DNA of 64,000 bases from Ignelater luminosus (taxonomy: Eukaryota; Arthropoda; Insecta; Coleoptera; Elateridae): NCBI GenBank assembly GCA_011009095.1, contig VTPC01003830.1:62001-126000 (forward strand), read 5' to 3'. Both the position numbers and the translations under genes were made by a program. The first letter of the stretch is position 1. Every line of letters begins with the position of its first letter. Below, in pieces: positions 1 through 12,300 of this stretch. Under the pieces are notes generated by a model, which had not been told where the DNA came from, searched no databases, and saw only the letters and a list, made by a program, of their open reading frames with translations.

Positions 1-3000
1 CAAATTCGAGATAGGCATATAGGCTAACTGAAAATACATACAATAATCGCAACAATGCAAAAATAATTAATAACAAATTGCAGCATTTTAGCCAGTTGTT
101 GGTAAATGACCACGCCATGATCATCCGAAAACTCCCTGAAACTTTCATTACTACCCTCTGTTTGCTTTCAGCAACCGTCAAGAATGAAGCTTTAAGAGCA
201 TTGTGTCGTGATGGAAGTATTCAAGGCAAAATGTCAAAAGTGGCCTTTAGTGAAACTATGCAACACACCTCTCGATACCCCTTAGCTGTATTTGCTCTTT
301 GAATTCAAAAAATTTATTTGGCACAGTAAGTCACCACCTGCCGTACGCATATCTAAATAGCTATTTATACCCAACGGATTGGCAGCTGCCCGCATCAGGA
401 CAAACGCGGACCAATCGAGTCAGTACAGTGGTTTTCCCATGAGCTTAGCGTTTGAACTTGTTCCCACTGATGCCTATCGTATGGGGTCGTTTATCAGATT
501 CCAACAATAATAAATTGCTCTACGTTTCATATAAATTGAATAGTGTACACAGAATAGGTTACTCTTCTATTACTTTGCCACTTCAACTTAACCAAAACAA
601 AATAGATATTAAAGTGTCAATTACACATCCCATGAACATTTTATTGAGCTCTATAATGTAATCTTGAGGATATAACCAAAACCAGGCAATCGATAAGCAT
701 TTAAAGTTTTGAAGCACAAGATTATGTGTATAGTTTAAGTTCTCAGTATCTCGCTTATTGAATTGTAATTAAAATCATTCTTGCAGTTCACTGCTAAAAA
801 TATCTCTAACCATCAGATTATCAATTCAACCAATTCAAGTAACTGATCTCACGGTTCTAAGTCAGTGTTGCTTCAATCTTCATGGACAAGTCCCAAAAAT
901 AATTTTGAGAACAGTTCTGATTTTCACGCTGATGTTTCAAGCATCACTTGGGACCTTCTTAGAGATGATGGGTAGATGCTATCTACCCACCTTAGAGTCG
1001 AGTACGAGTTTCCAGATATCCATCAGAACTTTTCGACAACCTATAGTTCAATAGAGCTATGACAAAGTATCTTAGACCTAAATTGCTAATACTTGACTAA
1101 TTTGTCATACTTTGGGTATGGTATAATATGGTTGAAGCCTTTGGTAAGTTAAAGGCGTTTCGAATTTTAGCCCGAAATATATACATCGAATTATTAGAAA
1201 ATTTTTAGTTTATAAAGCATTCTGATTCAACCAAGAGAGCACTGTAAAATTTGGCTATAAACATAACCAAAGATAAATGTTAAATTTTTACTTTTGTTTT
1301 TCCTCTAATTGTTGGTTACTGATAACAAATTGTTTTGTTTGGACATTCTATACTCAGTACTTGCTTTTTTATCTTGTAAACGTGTCTCTTATTTGGAAAT
1401 TGGTCACTTTCAAATATTTTTGATTTTATAAATTGATTGGACAGTATGTCTAAAATACTGCCATGGTAATCTTTTTATGTATAATAATTTTGCCTTTCGA
1501 TATCGAGAAAACTTTTTCTAAGATATCCAATTACTAGAACTGATTTATACATTTTAGTAGTTCTTGGAAAACTAACTTTTAATTGCAACAAAAGCGTCTC
1601 CCTTCCACAATATTAAACTTGTTTATCCTGAGTATTTATCGTCACCTTCCCACATCAATTGTAATATGCAAAGAACAGAATTTGCCTTCAGTACTTCCTT
1701 TTCTTCTTTCCCGGTAATTTTAATTTTCCTTCCGCTTTTGGTTTCCGTCAAGCATTCTTATGTGCCTTTACACAGATTAGCAAAAGTCTATTAAACTAAT
1801 ACTGGTAGGGAAATTAGCAGAAGTTCATCTCATTCGTTATCAGTTTTCCTTTTAGCTTTTCCGAGTTCTAACTGTTTTATCATTATTATGCACAAAATAA
1901 ACGAACAAAAGCTGTCTAATAATTATATTGAAGTACAATATAAGATAATAAAAGCTTTAATTAAGAAGATTTTTTGAAAAAATTATTTATTTTGTTTATG
2001 CAGCCTTTTTTTAAAAATATCTGGGTAATATCAGTTAACCGTAATCAATTAGGTATTTTTGCTAACTGTAAGTAGGATACAGGTGCAAACGGCTCATTCA
2101 TTTTTTCCCGCCTACATAAGTAATTTACAACAATGTTGTTATGTATGGGTATTATTTATAGTATAATACAACAACCAAGACGACATCCTAACCAGGTGAA
2201 ATTTAATTTTATTAATGAAATGATCGACTAAAAATGGCACGAATAAATTAATTAACAATAGACACGTCGATTCTTTTATACAAAAACATAGTCTTAATAC
2301 GTTTTCGACAACGAAAATACACCAAATCAAGCTTCGTTTGTGCAGCTATACAATTCAATATACCTTGAAGAGCAGAAATAAACTTTTGGCAATCCACAGC
2401 CGTGATATAATATCGTCAACATTTCTAGACCTGATCAATTCGGTAGGAAGTGTTTGACCTGATTTCTAAGTTTTCGTTGAAGAAATGGCCCGAATTACCG
2501 CGAGTGTGTCTCTCAACACTCATGCTCATTGTTTCAGGCGCACCTTATATGTAGGCTGTAATCTCCCCTGACCGACTTTAAGAGATCACATAAGAGAGTC
2601 AAATGGAGTAGGTACATTATGTGTGTTGAGAGAGTGGGCTTCATATATTTATAAAAATAGTAAAACGCCTTGGTAGTTGTCGCATGTTGCAGCCTCGACT
2701 ACTGAAATATGGGGCTGGTGTTCAACAAACATTAAACGCTAAATTAGAAGCGACTAAATTTATTGTTGAGGATTAGGTAGAAAGATTGTAGTCAAACGCG
2801 GCGAGCGCTAATTTTAGAGAATGTTGCCACTGAGAATTGTATATATAAAAGAATTTTAATGAACGTAATTTGCATGATGAATAAGATGACATATCCTCGT
2901 ATAAACAACTACATTTTCAACTTAGCAATACTGGCAACATCAGTTTGTGTTAACAGAAAGAAAGGGAAAACGTTGTAAAAATCTTGTTTTCCATGCGGCC

Positions 3001-4243
3001 AAATTGACTTCAATTTAATTTTATTGGTTCTAGACTACAAAAATGCACATAAAGCCAGACAATTTGCGAGTTTCTTGAGATTAACCCCGATAATCATTAA
3101 ATATTAATGAATTCGTTTGCAAATTGGCAATTTTTGTTAATTAAATTCTCTTGAAGTCATTGGCTCTACTAGTCTATATTTAATCAGGGGAAAATCAATA
3201 CTGGAGTCGTACAAACCAAGAACAAACACATTCAAAAGCGTCTAGTCTAAGCACTAAGTAACCTCAAACTTTCCAAAGCTCTATAGTTTGCAACTTTTCA
3301 TCCTGACAAGCAAATAAATAATATTTATAAATTCTAAAACTCCCTCTATTTAAACTAGGTTAATAGGTGAAAAACTTGCTTTTCAATTCAAGCATTTTCC
3401 ATTATATCTAACGATCGGCACATAAATTACGCAGCTGTCATGCGTACTTAAAAGTTGTTGTAAATATTGAAAAACAACCGGATAATTTTTACTGCTTGCA
3501 ATTCTTGACAGAAGTATTTAAATAAAGTATAGAGAAACTATAATTGTATACGTTAGTGCCATGAACAACATTCAGATTTTTAAATTCCTTTTCGTAATGA
3601 AAACGAAATTGAGCTAATGATATAATTAAATCTTGCTTTGAAGTAGATTATTATGTAAAGACTTTTACAAGTTTCTTTCTTAAATACTAAATTCCGTTAC
3701 TTTGTTACAATAATTATTTAATATTATAAAATCTAATCAAATTTTAAAAGTCCAGGGAAGTAGAATTTGTTAAGATCTTATAACCGGTTTTTATATGGTG
3801 TGCCCTGTTTTTGCTTTAGGTAAATGCGCAATATGGAACAAGCCACCTATTATCTTGAAACATGAAATGATGACACCCGATAGCAGATTGAAAAACAACA
3901 ACGAAATACCGAAAATGATTCGTTTGTTTCTCAATATTCAATTTCGATATTCTGAAATAACAAAAAGTACTTTCAGTCGTCTTTTCTTAATATATAAATT
4001 GATTTTGCATAAACCAAAAATAGAAAATTGTATAAGCAACTTCAATTGATTTGTTTGGAAGTGTACAAATCTGCGACTCGATGTTCTTTGTAATCAAAGA
4101 TGAGCGACGGTAATATTGAACGAAAAAGATATAGATGAATTTTTGGCAACACTCACTTATGATAATTATATTTGAAAAATGATTCTATGCTTAACTTGCA
4201 TGTCAATTTTGTTACCTAATTAGATATCTAACACAAACCTTGA
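1..4243. other. AT-rich non-coding DNA
   Basis: Only short chance frames. No exon, RNA gene or transposon ends recognised. Presumed part of mex-3 intron 1. Confidence 0.6.
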
Positions 4244-4531
4244 NNNNNNNNNNNNNNNNNNNNNNNNNNNNNNNNNNNNNNNNNNNNNNNNNNNNNNNNN
4301 NNNNNNNNNNNNNNNNNNNNNNNNNNNNNNNNNNNNNNNNNNNNNNNNNNNNNNNNNNNNNNNNNNNNNNNNNNNNNNNNNNNNNNNNNNNNNNNNNNNN
4401 NNNNNNNNNNNNNNNNNNNNNNNNNNNNNNNNNNNNNNNNNNNNNNNNNNNNNNNNNNNNNNNNNNNNNNNNNNNNNNNNNNNNNNNNNNNNNNNNNNNN
4501 NNNNNNNNNNNNNNNNNNNNNNNNNNNNNNN
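4244..4531. other. assembly gap (288 N)
   Basis: Unsequenced stretch; open frames that run through it are meaningless. Its flanks are AT-rich and non-coding. Confidence 0.99.
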
Positions 4532-5219
4532 TTCAAAAGGTTTCCATTTTATGAAAATAAATATTTCACAATAATCCCAACCATTTATCAATTTAATAAG
4601 AATTGTTATCTAAGGAATTACCAAATTCGCGGTACTTATTAATAAAATAACTGTCAAACTTTACAAAAAGCAATTATTTCGCATTACAAGTTTGAAATCT
4701 TCCAAGATCTCCCAAAAGTATTTCCATTACTCGGGAAATTACAATTTCTACCCAAACCAGACTATTGTCATTCCGAATCAAAACTACATAATTTTATAAT
4801 TTTAGCGGGAGAATTTTATTACTTTTGGCAAGGCCTGACAGAACAAACTTTGGGTGAATAAACTTCGGAATCACATTTAACCAAATTTAAATTTTTCCGT
4901 ACTGTTTTACCGACTTGTTTTCTTTTATATCTACAGCTGCTTTCTACAGTGATCTCGTAATTTTTCTTCGCCCTTTTAAACGTGAAATAATGTTTTGCGA
5001 TTCGAAATTTTGATGGCTGCGATTAATTTACGCCTAATTAAGGCACTCTCACAAACCAATACTTCACCAACTTAAAACAAACAAAGCGAAGAACGCCGAA
5101 TTCGCTGTTCTTTCATATAGAAAAGGTGCTCTTTTATTACACCCGTAAAAAATGGAGCTGTAAACAATTTTTTATAAACTCTTGAATAAGAGCCGATTAA
5201 ACGTGTAATTTGAGTGTTG

Positions 5220-5480
5220 TGGCTGCAGGTTCTTTGTTCGCGGGAGAGCATTCCAGCGGCTGCGTCCGTCTTTGTCGCACTTCCTGCCGTCTCAAGTTAG
5301 AGGCCTTGAGACGAACTTAGTTCAACATCCGCGCACGGTGTCAGCCTGAAGGAGTCCGTGGCTCTGTGGCTGTGGCAGTTGTGGCTGCTTTTCGCTCATT
5401 TCACTTTCATTCATTCTCCCACGACTTCTTCTGGACGCTGTTTGGTTGTGTGACAATCATGTTAGACCATATCCAAAAAT
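5220..5480. promoter_or_regulatory. GC-rich island, possible promoter or 5' exon
   Basis: Abrupt rise in G, C and CpG relative to both sides. A complete 30-codon frame lies on the minus strand at 5322-5414 (starts MNESEMSEKQPQLPQP, Gln/Pro-rich). The island could be an alternative 5' exon or promoter inside the mex-3 intron, or a conserved regulatory block; I see no decisive core-promoter motif. Confidence 0.3.
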
Positions 5481-7084
5481 AGGTGTTAAACAGAATTTTT
5501 TGGTAGGCGCCATCATGGGAACCATCAACCAGTTTCTTTTCTACCTCCAAGGAAATACTAGATCAAATTATAGGCCAGGTTAATACGTGATTAATAGGCA
5601 AATTCGAAGCGGATGTAGTTCCCCCTACTTGTGGACGACAAAAAATGTTATTAAAAATGAATTCGACACGTTGTGGTTATCTTGAGCAGTCACGCAAAAT
5701 TTTTTAAACCCAAAAAAAAACCCTACAATCATATTTTTATTAGTTTATAGAATAACAAATTTACAAGAATTAAAACCTTCCTTTGTTTTTCATCTGCTAT
5801 TAATGTATGGTAAACTCCAGAAACGTATTAGATATGCACAATTTATTTTACTTTAGAAAAAAAATCATAAACAGAAAAGAATTAAGAAGAACTGCAATTC
5901 CCAGGGATATTTTAAAGCAAAATCATTGATAGTTGTAATTATGGTGTATTAAGTACTACATAAATTAAATTACAAGCTTAAAAGCTTAAGTCTGGAGGTA
6001 AGAAAGTTAAACTTGATCTTTAAAATGCAATTATAACTGGGAATAAAAAAGAGAAAGAAAATACTTGACTAACATACACATAAAGTTAGTACCTAAATGT
6101 AACTGTAAAACCAATAATAAATGTCTAAAGCTAATAACAATAAAATGTACAGGTTATGACTTGTGGGCAGTTTAACACTAATTGCATTCGATATAATTCA
6201 TATGTGGACGTACACAATTTACCATCACAACCTTTAACCGTTTAAAAAGATGTTTTGGAAGAACAGGAAAGAAAATTTTTTGTATTGTAAATGTGTATGT
6301 TTACAAAACTGAATATTCCTAATTTAAAATCGCGAAAAACCCAAAATGGATAGTAATCAAGAAGAATATGCAAAACTCAAAATTTACTAATTTATATATC
6401 TTTAGGACTTCTAGAATTATTCCAAATTTTAATTGCATTATAGAAGGCCATTAAAGATTGATGATCATGGTGGCAGTGCCTTGTTTCAATGTTAAAAATT
6501 CTCACACTAGATAATCTGTGTACAACTGATCATGATGTGGTAATACCACTTGCTACAATGGTTGCTCGGCAGAAAATATTGAATAATCCATAAAAATTTG
6601 CAATAGTACTACAAGAGAGTATTAAGGAATACAGGACAGTACAGCCTTGGTTAACAAACTCAGACCCATTGTCAAGCTAAATTACTTTTGTCGAGTATTT
6701 CCAGACAGTAACAGTAAACCAATTTGTGATAGAAATTTCTTATAGAATTCAGAATTAAATTCTTGCGTTATGTCACTAAAACTTTCAACATCTTTTGGCA
6801 AGATGACAATGAAAAGTGACTTGCAGAAGTCTCGGATTTTCCATTTCAGAAGATATGACCGAAAACCGATGAGTAATTGGGAACTTGTCTTCTTCACATA
6901 ATTGGATATCTATCTAACCGTTCAAATTTAGGAACTATTGATTTTTGAGTAAATAAAAAATTGAATTACACAATATATATCTATTGCAACACCTGGAGGA
7001 TCTGCTTCCTTGGCTTTTTTATTAGGTCTGCGATGATCTCCATAGGTCCATTCTCCAAATAATGAGAGTTATAGTACCTTATCA

Positions 7085-7235
7085 AGCAATGTGGCCGAGC
7101 GGTTGGTTCGACTGTATTCCTTAGGAATTTACTTAGTGATAGAGATAAATATTGAAGCAGTCTTTTGATTACCTCTTATCCCATCATTACCTTCAACCTT
7201 CCTAAAAATCTTATTCTCGGTTGTAAAAAAGCCTC
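7085..7235 (+). mobile_element. tRNA-derived SINE, copy A
   Basis: Contains GTGGCCGAGCGGTT, a perfect RNA polymerase III box A (TRGYNNARNNG) of class II (Leu/Ser) tRNA type, followed by TTCGACTG and ATTCCTTAGGAATTT. The expected box A to box B spacing is collapsed, implying an internal deletion. The downstream body, TTGATTACCTCTTATCCCAT and on to CCTTCCTAAAAAT, is clearly shared with 59610-59700, so this is a dispersed family. Ends are approximate. Confidence 0.6.
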
Positions 7236-8302
7236 AAAGCTTATAAAACAGTTCAAATAAGGAAGTGAAACCACGATGATGTACTTTTCTTCTAACAACG
7301 TCTAAATTACAATGTTTTTTATTATATTCTTGAAGATCTGTGGAAAAGTCACAATTCTACGGATTCACCCACAATGTTCTTTGTTATTTTTCTCGCTTAG
7401 TGTGAAGTTCCGTTCCTTTTTTCTTAATATCTATCCACTTGAAAACTCAACGTCATGTTTGGTAGATGATTGGAATAATCCCCATCAGCTTGCTACTTGT
7501 GCTGATTTAAAGGAAGATCCTTGGTGTATCTTAAATATGTAGTATATAGCATGTTCCAAGAACTTGTTTACTCTTTCTAGCAACTTCAGTGTAAACAATT
7601 AAACTTTGAAAAACTCATCTGCAAATTGTGAAGGATTGTGAGAACAGATCCGTATTATTGGTAGTAGATATGGTACATTTATATATATACCGCCGAGTTG
7701 CCACGTCTAGTATATAGATGAAGAAATTATTTTTAATTAAAGTAATTTTGATTTTATTTTGACTGGGCAGTATCCTAATATGGTAAAGAATCGTGGTGAA
7801 TGTTTTCAGCTATAATTAATTCATTAAAGAGATAATCGTAGAGATCAATTTCCGTAGAATATTGAATATTTGTTAGACGTGATTGTTTAGCGATTTAAAC
7901 CGTTGCGTTGCCGTCGAGTAAATGCAATTTTACCTTTTTCCATTCGAGAATCATTGAAATTCCAAAAAGTCTGCTATTGTTCTTTTATAAAGATTACAAG
8001 TTTTGATGAACTAAACAATCGAGTGCAAGTCGAAAAATCAAGTTGATATTCAGGTTCATTTTCAAGTTAACTATTGGTTTATCACAAGATGATCCATTTT
8101 ATACCTCTTTCGTTGACGGCTCAAGGCAAGCAAGATGAGGATTAGACTTTTCCTTGAGTAAATTATTTTCCCTTCTCAGTTCACCAATTCTTTCAGATTC
8201 AGTAGTTTTGAGAAATAGAGCATAGCAACAATGTCATTATCATTAAGTAGTTACATTTAGTTAATATAATTTCATCTACCAAATTAAAATTTTAGATATT
8301 CA

Positions 8303-8344
8303 ATTGAAATCTAAAATCTAGCCATTGAAATCTAAAATCTAGCC
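8303..8344. repeat. 21-bp unit, two exact tandem copies
   Basis: ATTGAAATCTAAAATCTAGC followed by C is repeated perfectly twice (8303-8323 and 8324-8344). Probably replication slippage. Confidence 0.9.
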
Positions 8345-8929
8345 ATAAAAGGTCAATTAAGAAACTCCAATATTACCAACCTTAACTTCCGCTCAACTTC
8401 CTATTCGTGCAAATCGAAGGGTTTAACGTCGAGTTCTAAATTAATTACAGTCTACATCAGTAAGAGTCAAGGTAATTGATTTACTGAGAGATGTACTCCA
8501 TCAATTACCTTATCGTGTGTAACATATAAATTTCAAGAAAGCTTGACCTCTTCTCTCCTAAATATTATTATTCAGGTACACTTTTACGTTATTAACCACT
8601 GAACATCTTAATTAGTCGGGTCCATAAACAGATTTACTTGGGAATTACAGTCTGGTAAGCACAATATCTAAATATAAATCGATTGCGGCTAATAAGATGT
8701 TACAAACAATCTTTATTACCCTTACTATTCACGAACAATTATGTAATTAAACCGTCTCCATCTATATACGCAAATTTTTGCATGGAAACATTATTAATGA
8801 TATTAATAAAAAAAAGTAAAGAAAGACTTCTCTAAAGACAACACAAAAAGTTATGTGAGAATAAAATTTTTCTGAATAAAGTGTTTCCGGTCAATTACCC
8901 ACGATCAAAATTCAATCGAACCGAATGAA

Positions 8930-9310
8930 GTGAAGAATCCTTGCAAGCTAACACCGTCCAGCCCATAGTTCTTGGAGCATGAATCTCAGACACAACCTAA
9001 TGTGCAGGTTGACTGCATTCCACGCTAGTATTCATCACTTTCTAACGCACGACCGGCTCGCAGGAGTTCGCTCACACGTTCGTCCAACTTGCTGCAGCAT
9101 TCATTGACCCACAATCCATGGCAAGTGCAACGTAATATGTTATTCTAATGCGTTACTTAACACGCCCGGCATAACGTAAGTCTGAGATTGGTTTCTTGGA
9201 CAACCATGACCTACGCCACTGCTCAATGACTGCTATGGGGAGCACCCACGCGTCTTCGTCTCGGACTGCTTCCCCTTAAAACGTCCTCGCTGGACAAAAA
9301 CCAATGAAAA
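8930..9310. promoter_or_regulatory. GC-richer non-coding block, possible enhancer
   Basis: About 380 bp with balanced base composition between AT-rich flanks. Neither strand carries a long frame and no transposon ends are visible. Composition like this inside a long intron of a patterning gene suggests a conserved cis-regulatory module, but only cross-species alignment could show it. Confidence 0.25.
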
Positions 9311-12300
9311 ATGTCAGGTACATTAAGCGGTTTGCACGTGAATGAGAAAGCAGGTATTATAGAATCTAATGGATATATCTAAATTTATCCGACAAGGGTC
9401 GTCCGATCTGGAAAATTAAACAGCATCACACACGGGATATATTTATTGGGTCAGGTTGGGTCTTCGAAAATAAATGGATAGATGAGTAATTTTTAGAAAA
9501 AGATTTCCGAATAAAAACCATTTGCAACCACGTGAAATTTTTGTTAGTCTGTATTAAAATAATTAAGTCAAAAACTGTTTTAAAATGAAAGAATGGAGAA
9601 AAATGTTGATCTTAAATGCAGTGTACTCGAATAAATTCATTGGGAAAATTTCCAAAGCAGCTTATAGCAATTTATACAATTTATGTTGTTCAAAGATTTA
9701 TAGACGAGCTAGTGTACTAGTTCCGAGATTCAATAAGAATTTTCTTGGACAACATCCAACATCAATAAAGCTAACAAAGAATTATATTGTGAGGAAACTT
9801 TATTAAACTACATAAACACATAATAATTATCTAATCTCGAGTAACGCACGCAATTACATGTGGATCAACAAACGGTAGAAAATTAACGTAGCGTGGCTTA
9901 TCAACATTTGAATTCTGCATCATCTGCCTAGGATATCAGTAACTTTTACTTTATTGGAAACTTTTCCTTCGATTCTAATATTTTTTTTTGTGATAACCAC
10001 AAACGATTACAGAGTATTTACTATTTATTACAGTTTTAATTTATTAAACAACAGGGGTCATATTAGGTTTTAATTAGTGCATATTCGTTTTCTTTCCAAA
10101 ACCAAGCAAACAAGCTTCGTGTTTTGTTAAATCTTAAACCATGTCTTTATCTTCCAATTAAATCGACTTGGAATCTCTTCAAACTGACAATCTACAAGAA
10201 AGGTTATCCAATATAAGCGTAGTCGAAACTTCAGCTAAGACAGTACGATTAGAATTGCTTCGTAAAAATCAATGGAGGGTAAAAATAAACCAAGTTCACG
10301 GAATTGCAATAAAATATTTGCCCTGTAAATTTCGAATTTATCGGATCAATGAGTACGGGTTTGAATTCTAGTGCGATTTCTATTCACGTTTTAAAACAGA
10401 ATAAATGGGTTTTTATAAGACTCAAATTTGAGTAGGATCACCGACCAGTTGGTAAAAAGATATTTTGGTTTATTATTATTATTAAAGTTAACTGCAACTT
10501 TTTGTTGGCTGGAATAATACATAAAACGTTTTGGGAATTATTGTATTTCAGGGAAAAGCAAAATGCAGCAAAAACGAGAATATTGAACTCACTCAGTGGG
10601 ATCTAGTTAACCGTTTTACTTTTTGTTATATTTGAATGGTGCAGCTTAAACCGTACTAAATCTCAGGTAGATGATTTTGAAAAGGTTCTTGAAAAATTCT
10701 TAGAAACCGTATTCAACGCCCGACTTGTTAATACAACCCTCAAGTACAAAGTATTTTGAGATAAAATGCTAGTTTAACTCTGTGGGTGTACAAAAGAAAT
10801 TTTCGTTTTACAACTTGCTAAGTTGACATAGAAATTATTTGACTTGTTCCGACATTTGAACTAAAAGGGTCCCGTATTGTTCAAAACTACCGACCATAGA
10901 AACTCAAGGATGGTTTTATGTTGGACCAGTCATAAATAACTAAATTATTCTAATTTTGGGGATTTTAGAAGATTGGTTTCTGCAGAATTTACAAAAGATT
11001 TTGAAAGTTAATTTTCTACTTGACTTTACTAACAGCTTGTATGACATTCCACTAGCTAAGCTGACAAAAATGATTTGTATGTTATTTAGCTTTCTTTAAA
11101 TTAACATTCCCTGTATTATTTGGAACTATTCAAGGGAGAAAATGCAAGAGGTATTTATGACTTATTAGTCATAAAGTAACTAACGTTTAAATTTTTCCGA
11201 TGTTATACCAACCAGATTTTAATAATTTTGGAAATCACTTCTATTCTATTCTAAATGTTTCCTCAAATTAACTAATAATGGAAATTCTTTACTTACAAAT
11301 TTAAAAACTTGTAAAATCTAAATTTAAGAGACTTCATTATCAATAAAAGAAACCTTAAATTGAGAAGGAAAGTGTTAAGTCTCCGCGTTTTTCTCTGTAA
11401 TGATTATGTAAATTTAATCAAGAGTTTCTTCTTGTGCATTTAAATTAGCATTATTTGTTTGAACTAAGAACTCATCCTGATATTTAGAGAATTTCAGTTG
11501 CACTGTATTCCAGACAGGGTCAGTTTAAAATTAAAACAATAGTGAATGACAGAATTCATCAGTAGCTTCTTTACTATTATTCATTTCTGACTAGTAATTT
11601 TATTTTTAGCATAAAAAAGATTTACACCACTTCAAAATGTTGGCGATAATTCAAACCTATCATACAAAAAGTATTTCATGGTTATACATACACGGTCACT
11701 ACGTTTCTACTGCATAAATCTCACTCAAATAGGTGTCTCCTTATTATTAATATTTTGTTGTTAGTGGATGTTGATTTTTGAATATGAATTTGATAATTAC
11801 AATAATAAGATCTTGAAGTAGTTTGTTAAAACTACACATGCAAGAATCAAATCAAAAAGAATTAAAACAATGGAAGATCAGTAGAGATGCGATAGATAAC
11901 GCACACTTTCTTTTATAGCAATTAATATTCTGAGTAGGCCTTACATTAGACCGAACCGGCTTACAAAGTAGCAAGCAACTCATGTAACAATTCAATTTTA
12001 ATATTTAATTGTTAATTTTAATTAGAAATTTCATAATCACGACTACACTTGAGAAAAGACGTAATAAGGCACTGTAAGATATCCAATTTTTATTTAAATT
12101 TGTTCTCAATTTCAAACGCAAAAATTCTGAAATTAAAAATCTGTTTTATTTATACACCAAACGATATCTTATCACTATTTACACATTCAACTAGAAGTTC
12201 CATTTTTGTGTTTATCCTAGCCAAGGTTAATAGATATTTTGGTGAATGCCTGTCACGTGACACACGGGAGGAAAAAGCGGTCCTTCTGAAGGTGCAAAGG

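Noticed and set aside
4220..4591. Long ORFs spanning 4.2-4.6 kb
   Set aside because: They run through Ns and contain almost no real sequence. The same holds at 28.87-29.39 kb and 50.4-50.66 kb.
7092..7115. Functional tRNA gene starting GTGGCCGAGCGGTT
   Set aside because: Only the D-arm/box A is intact. No anticodon arm, variable arm or acceptor closure follows, and the downstream sequence is shared with another repeat copy, so it is a SINE head.
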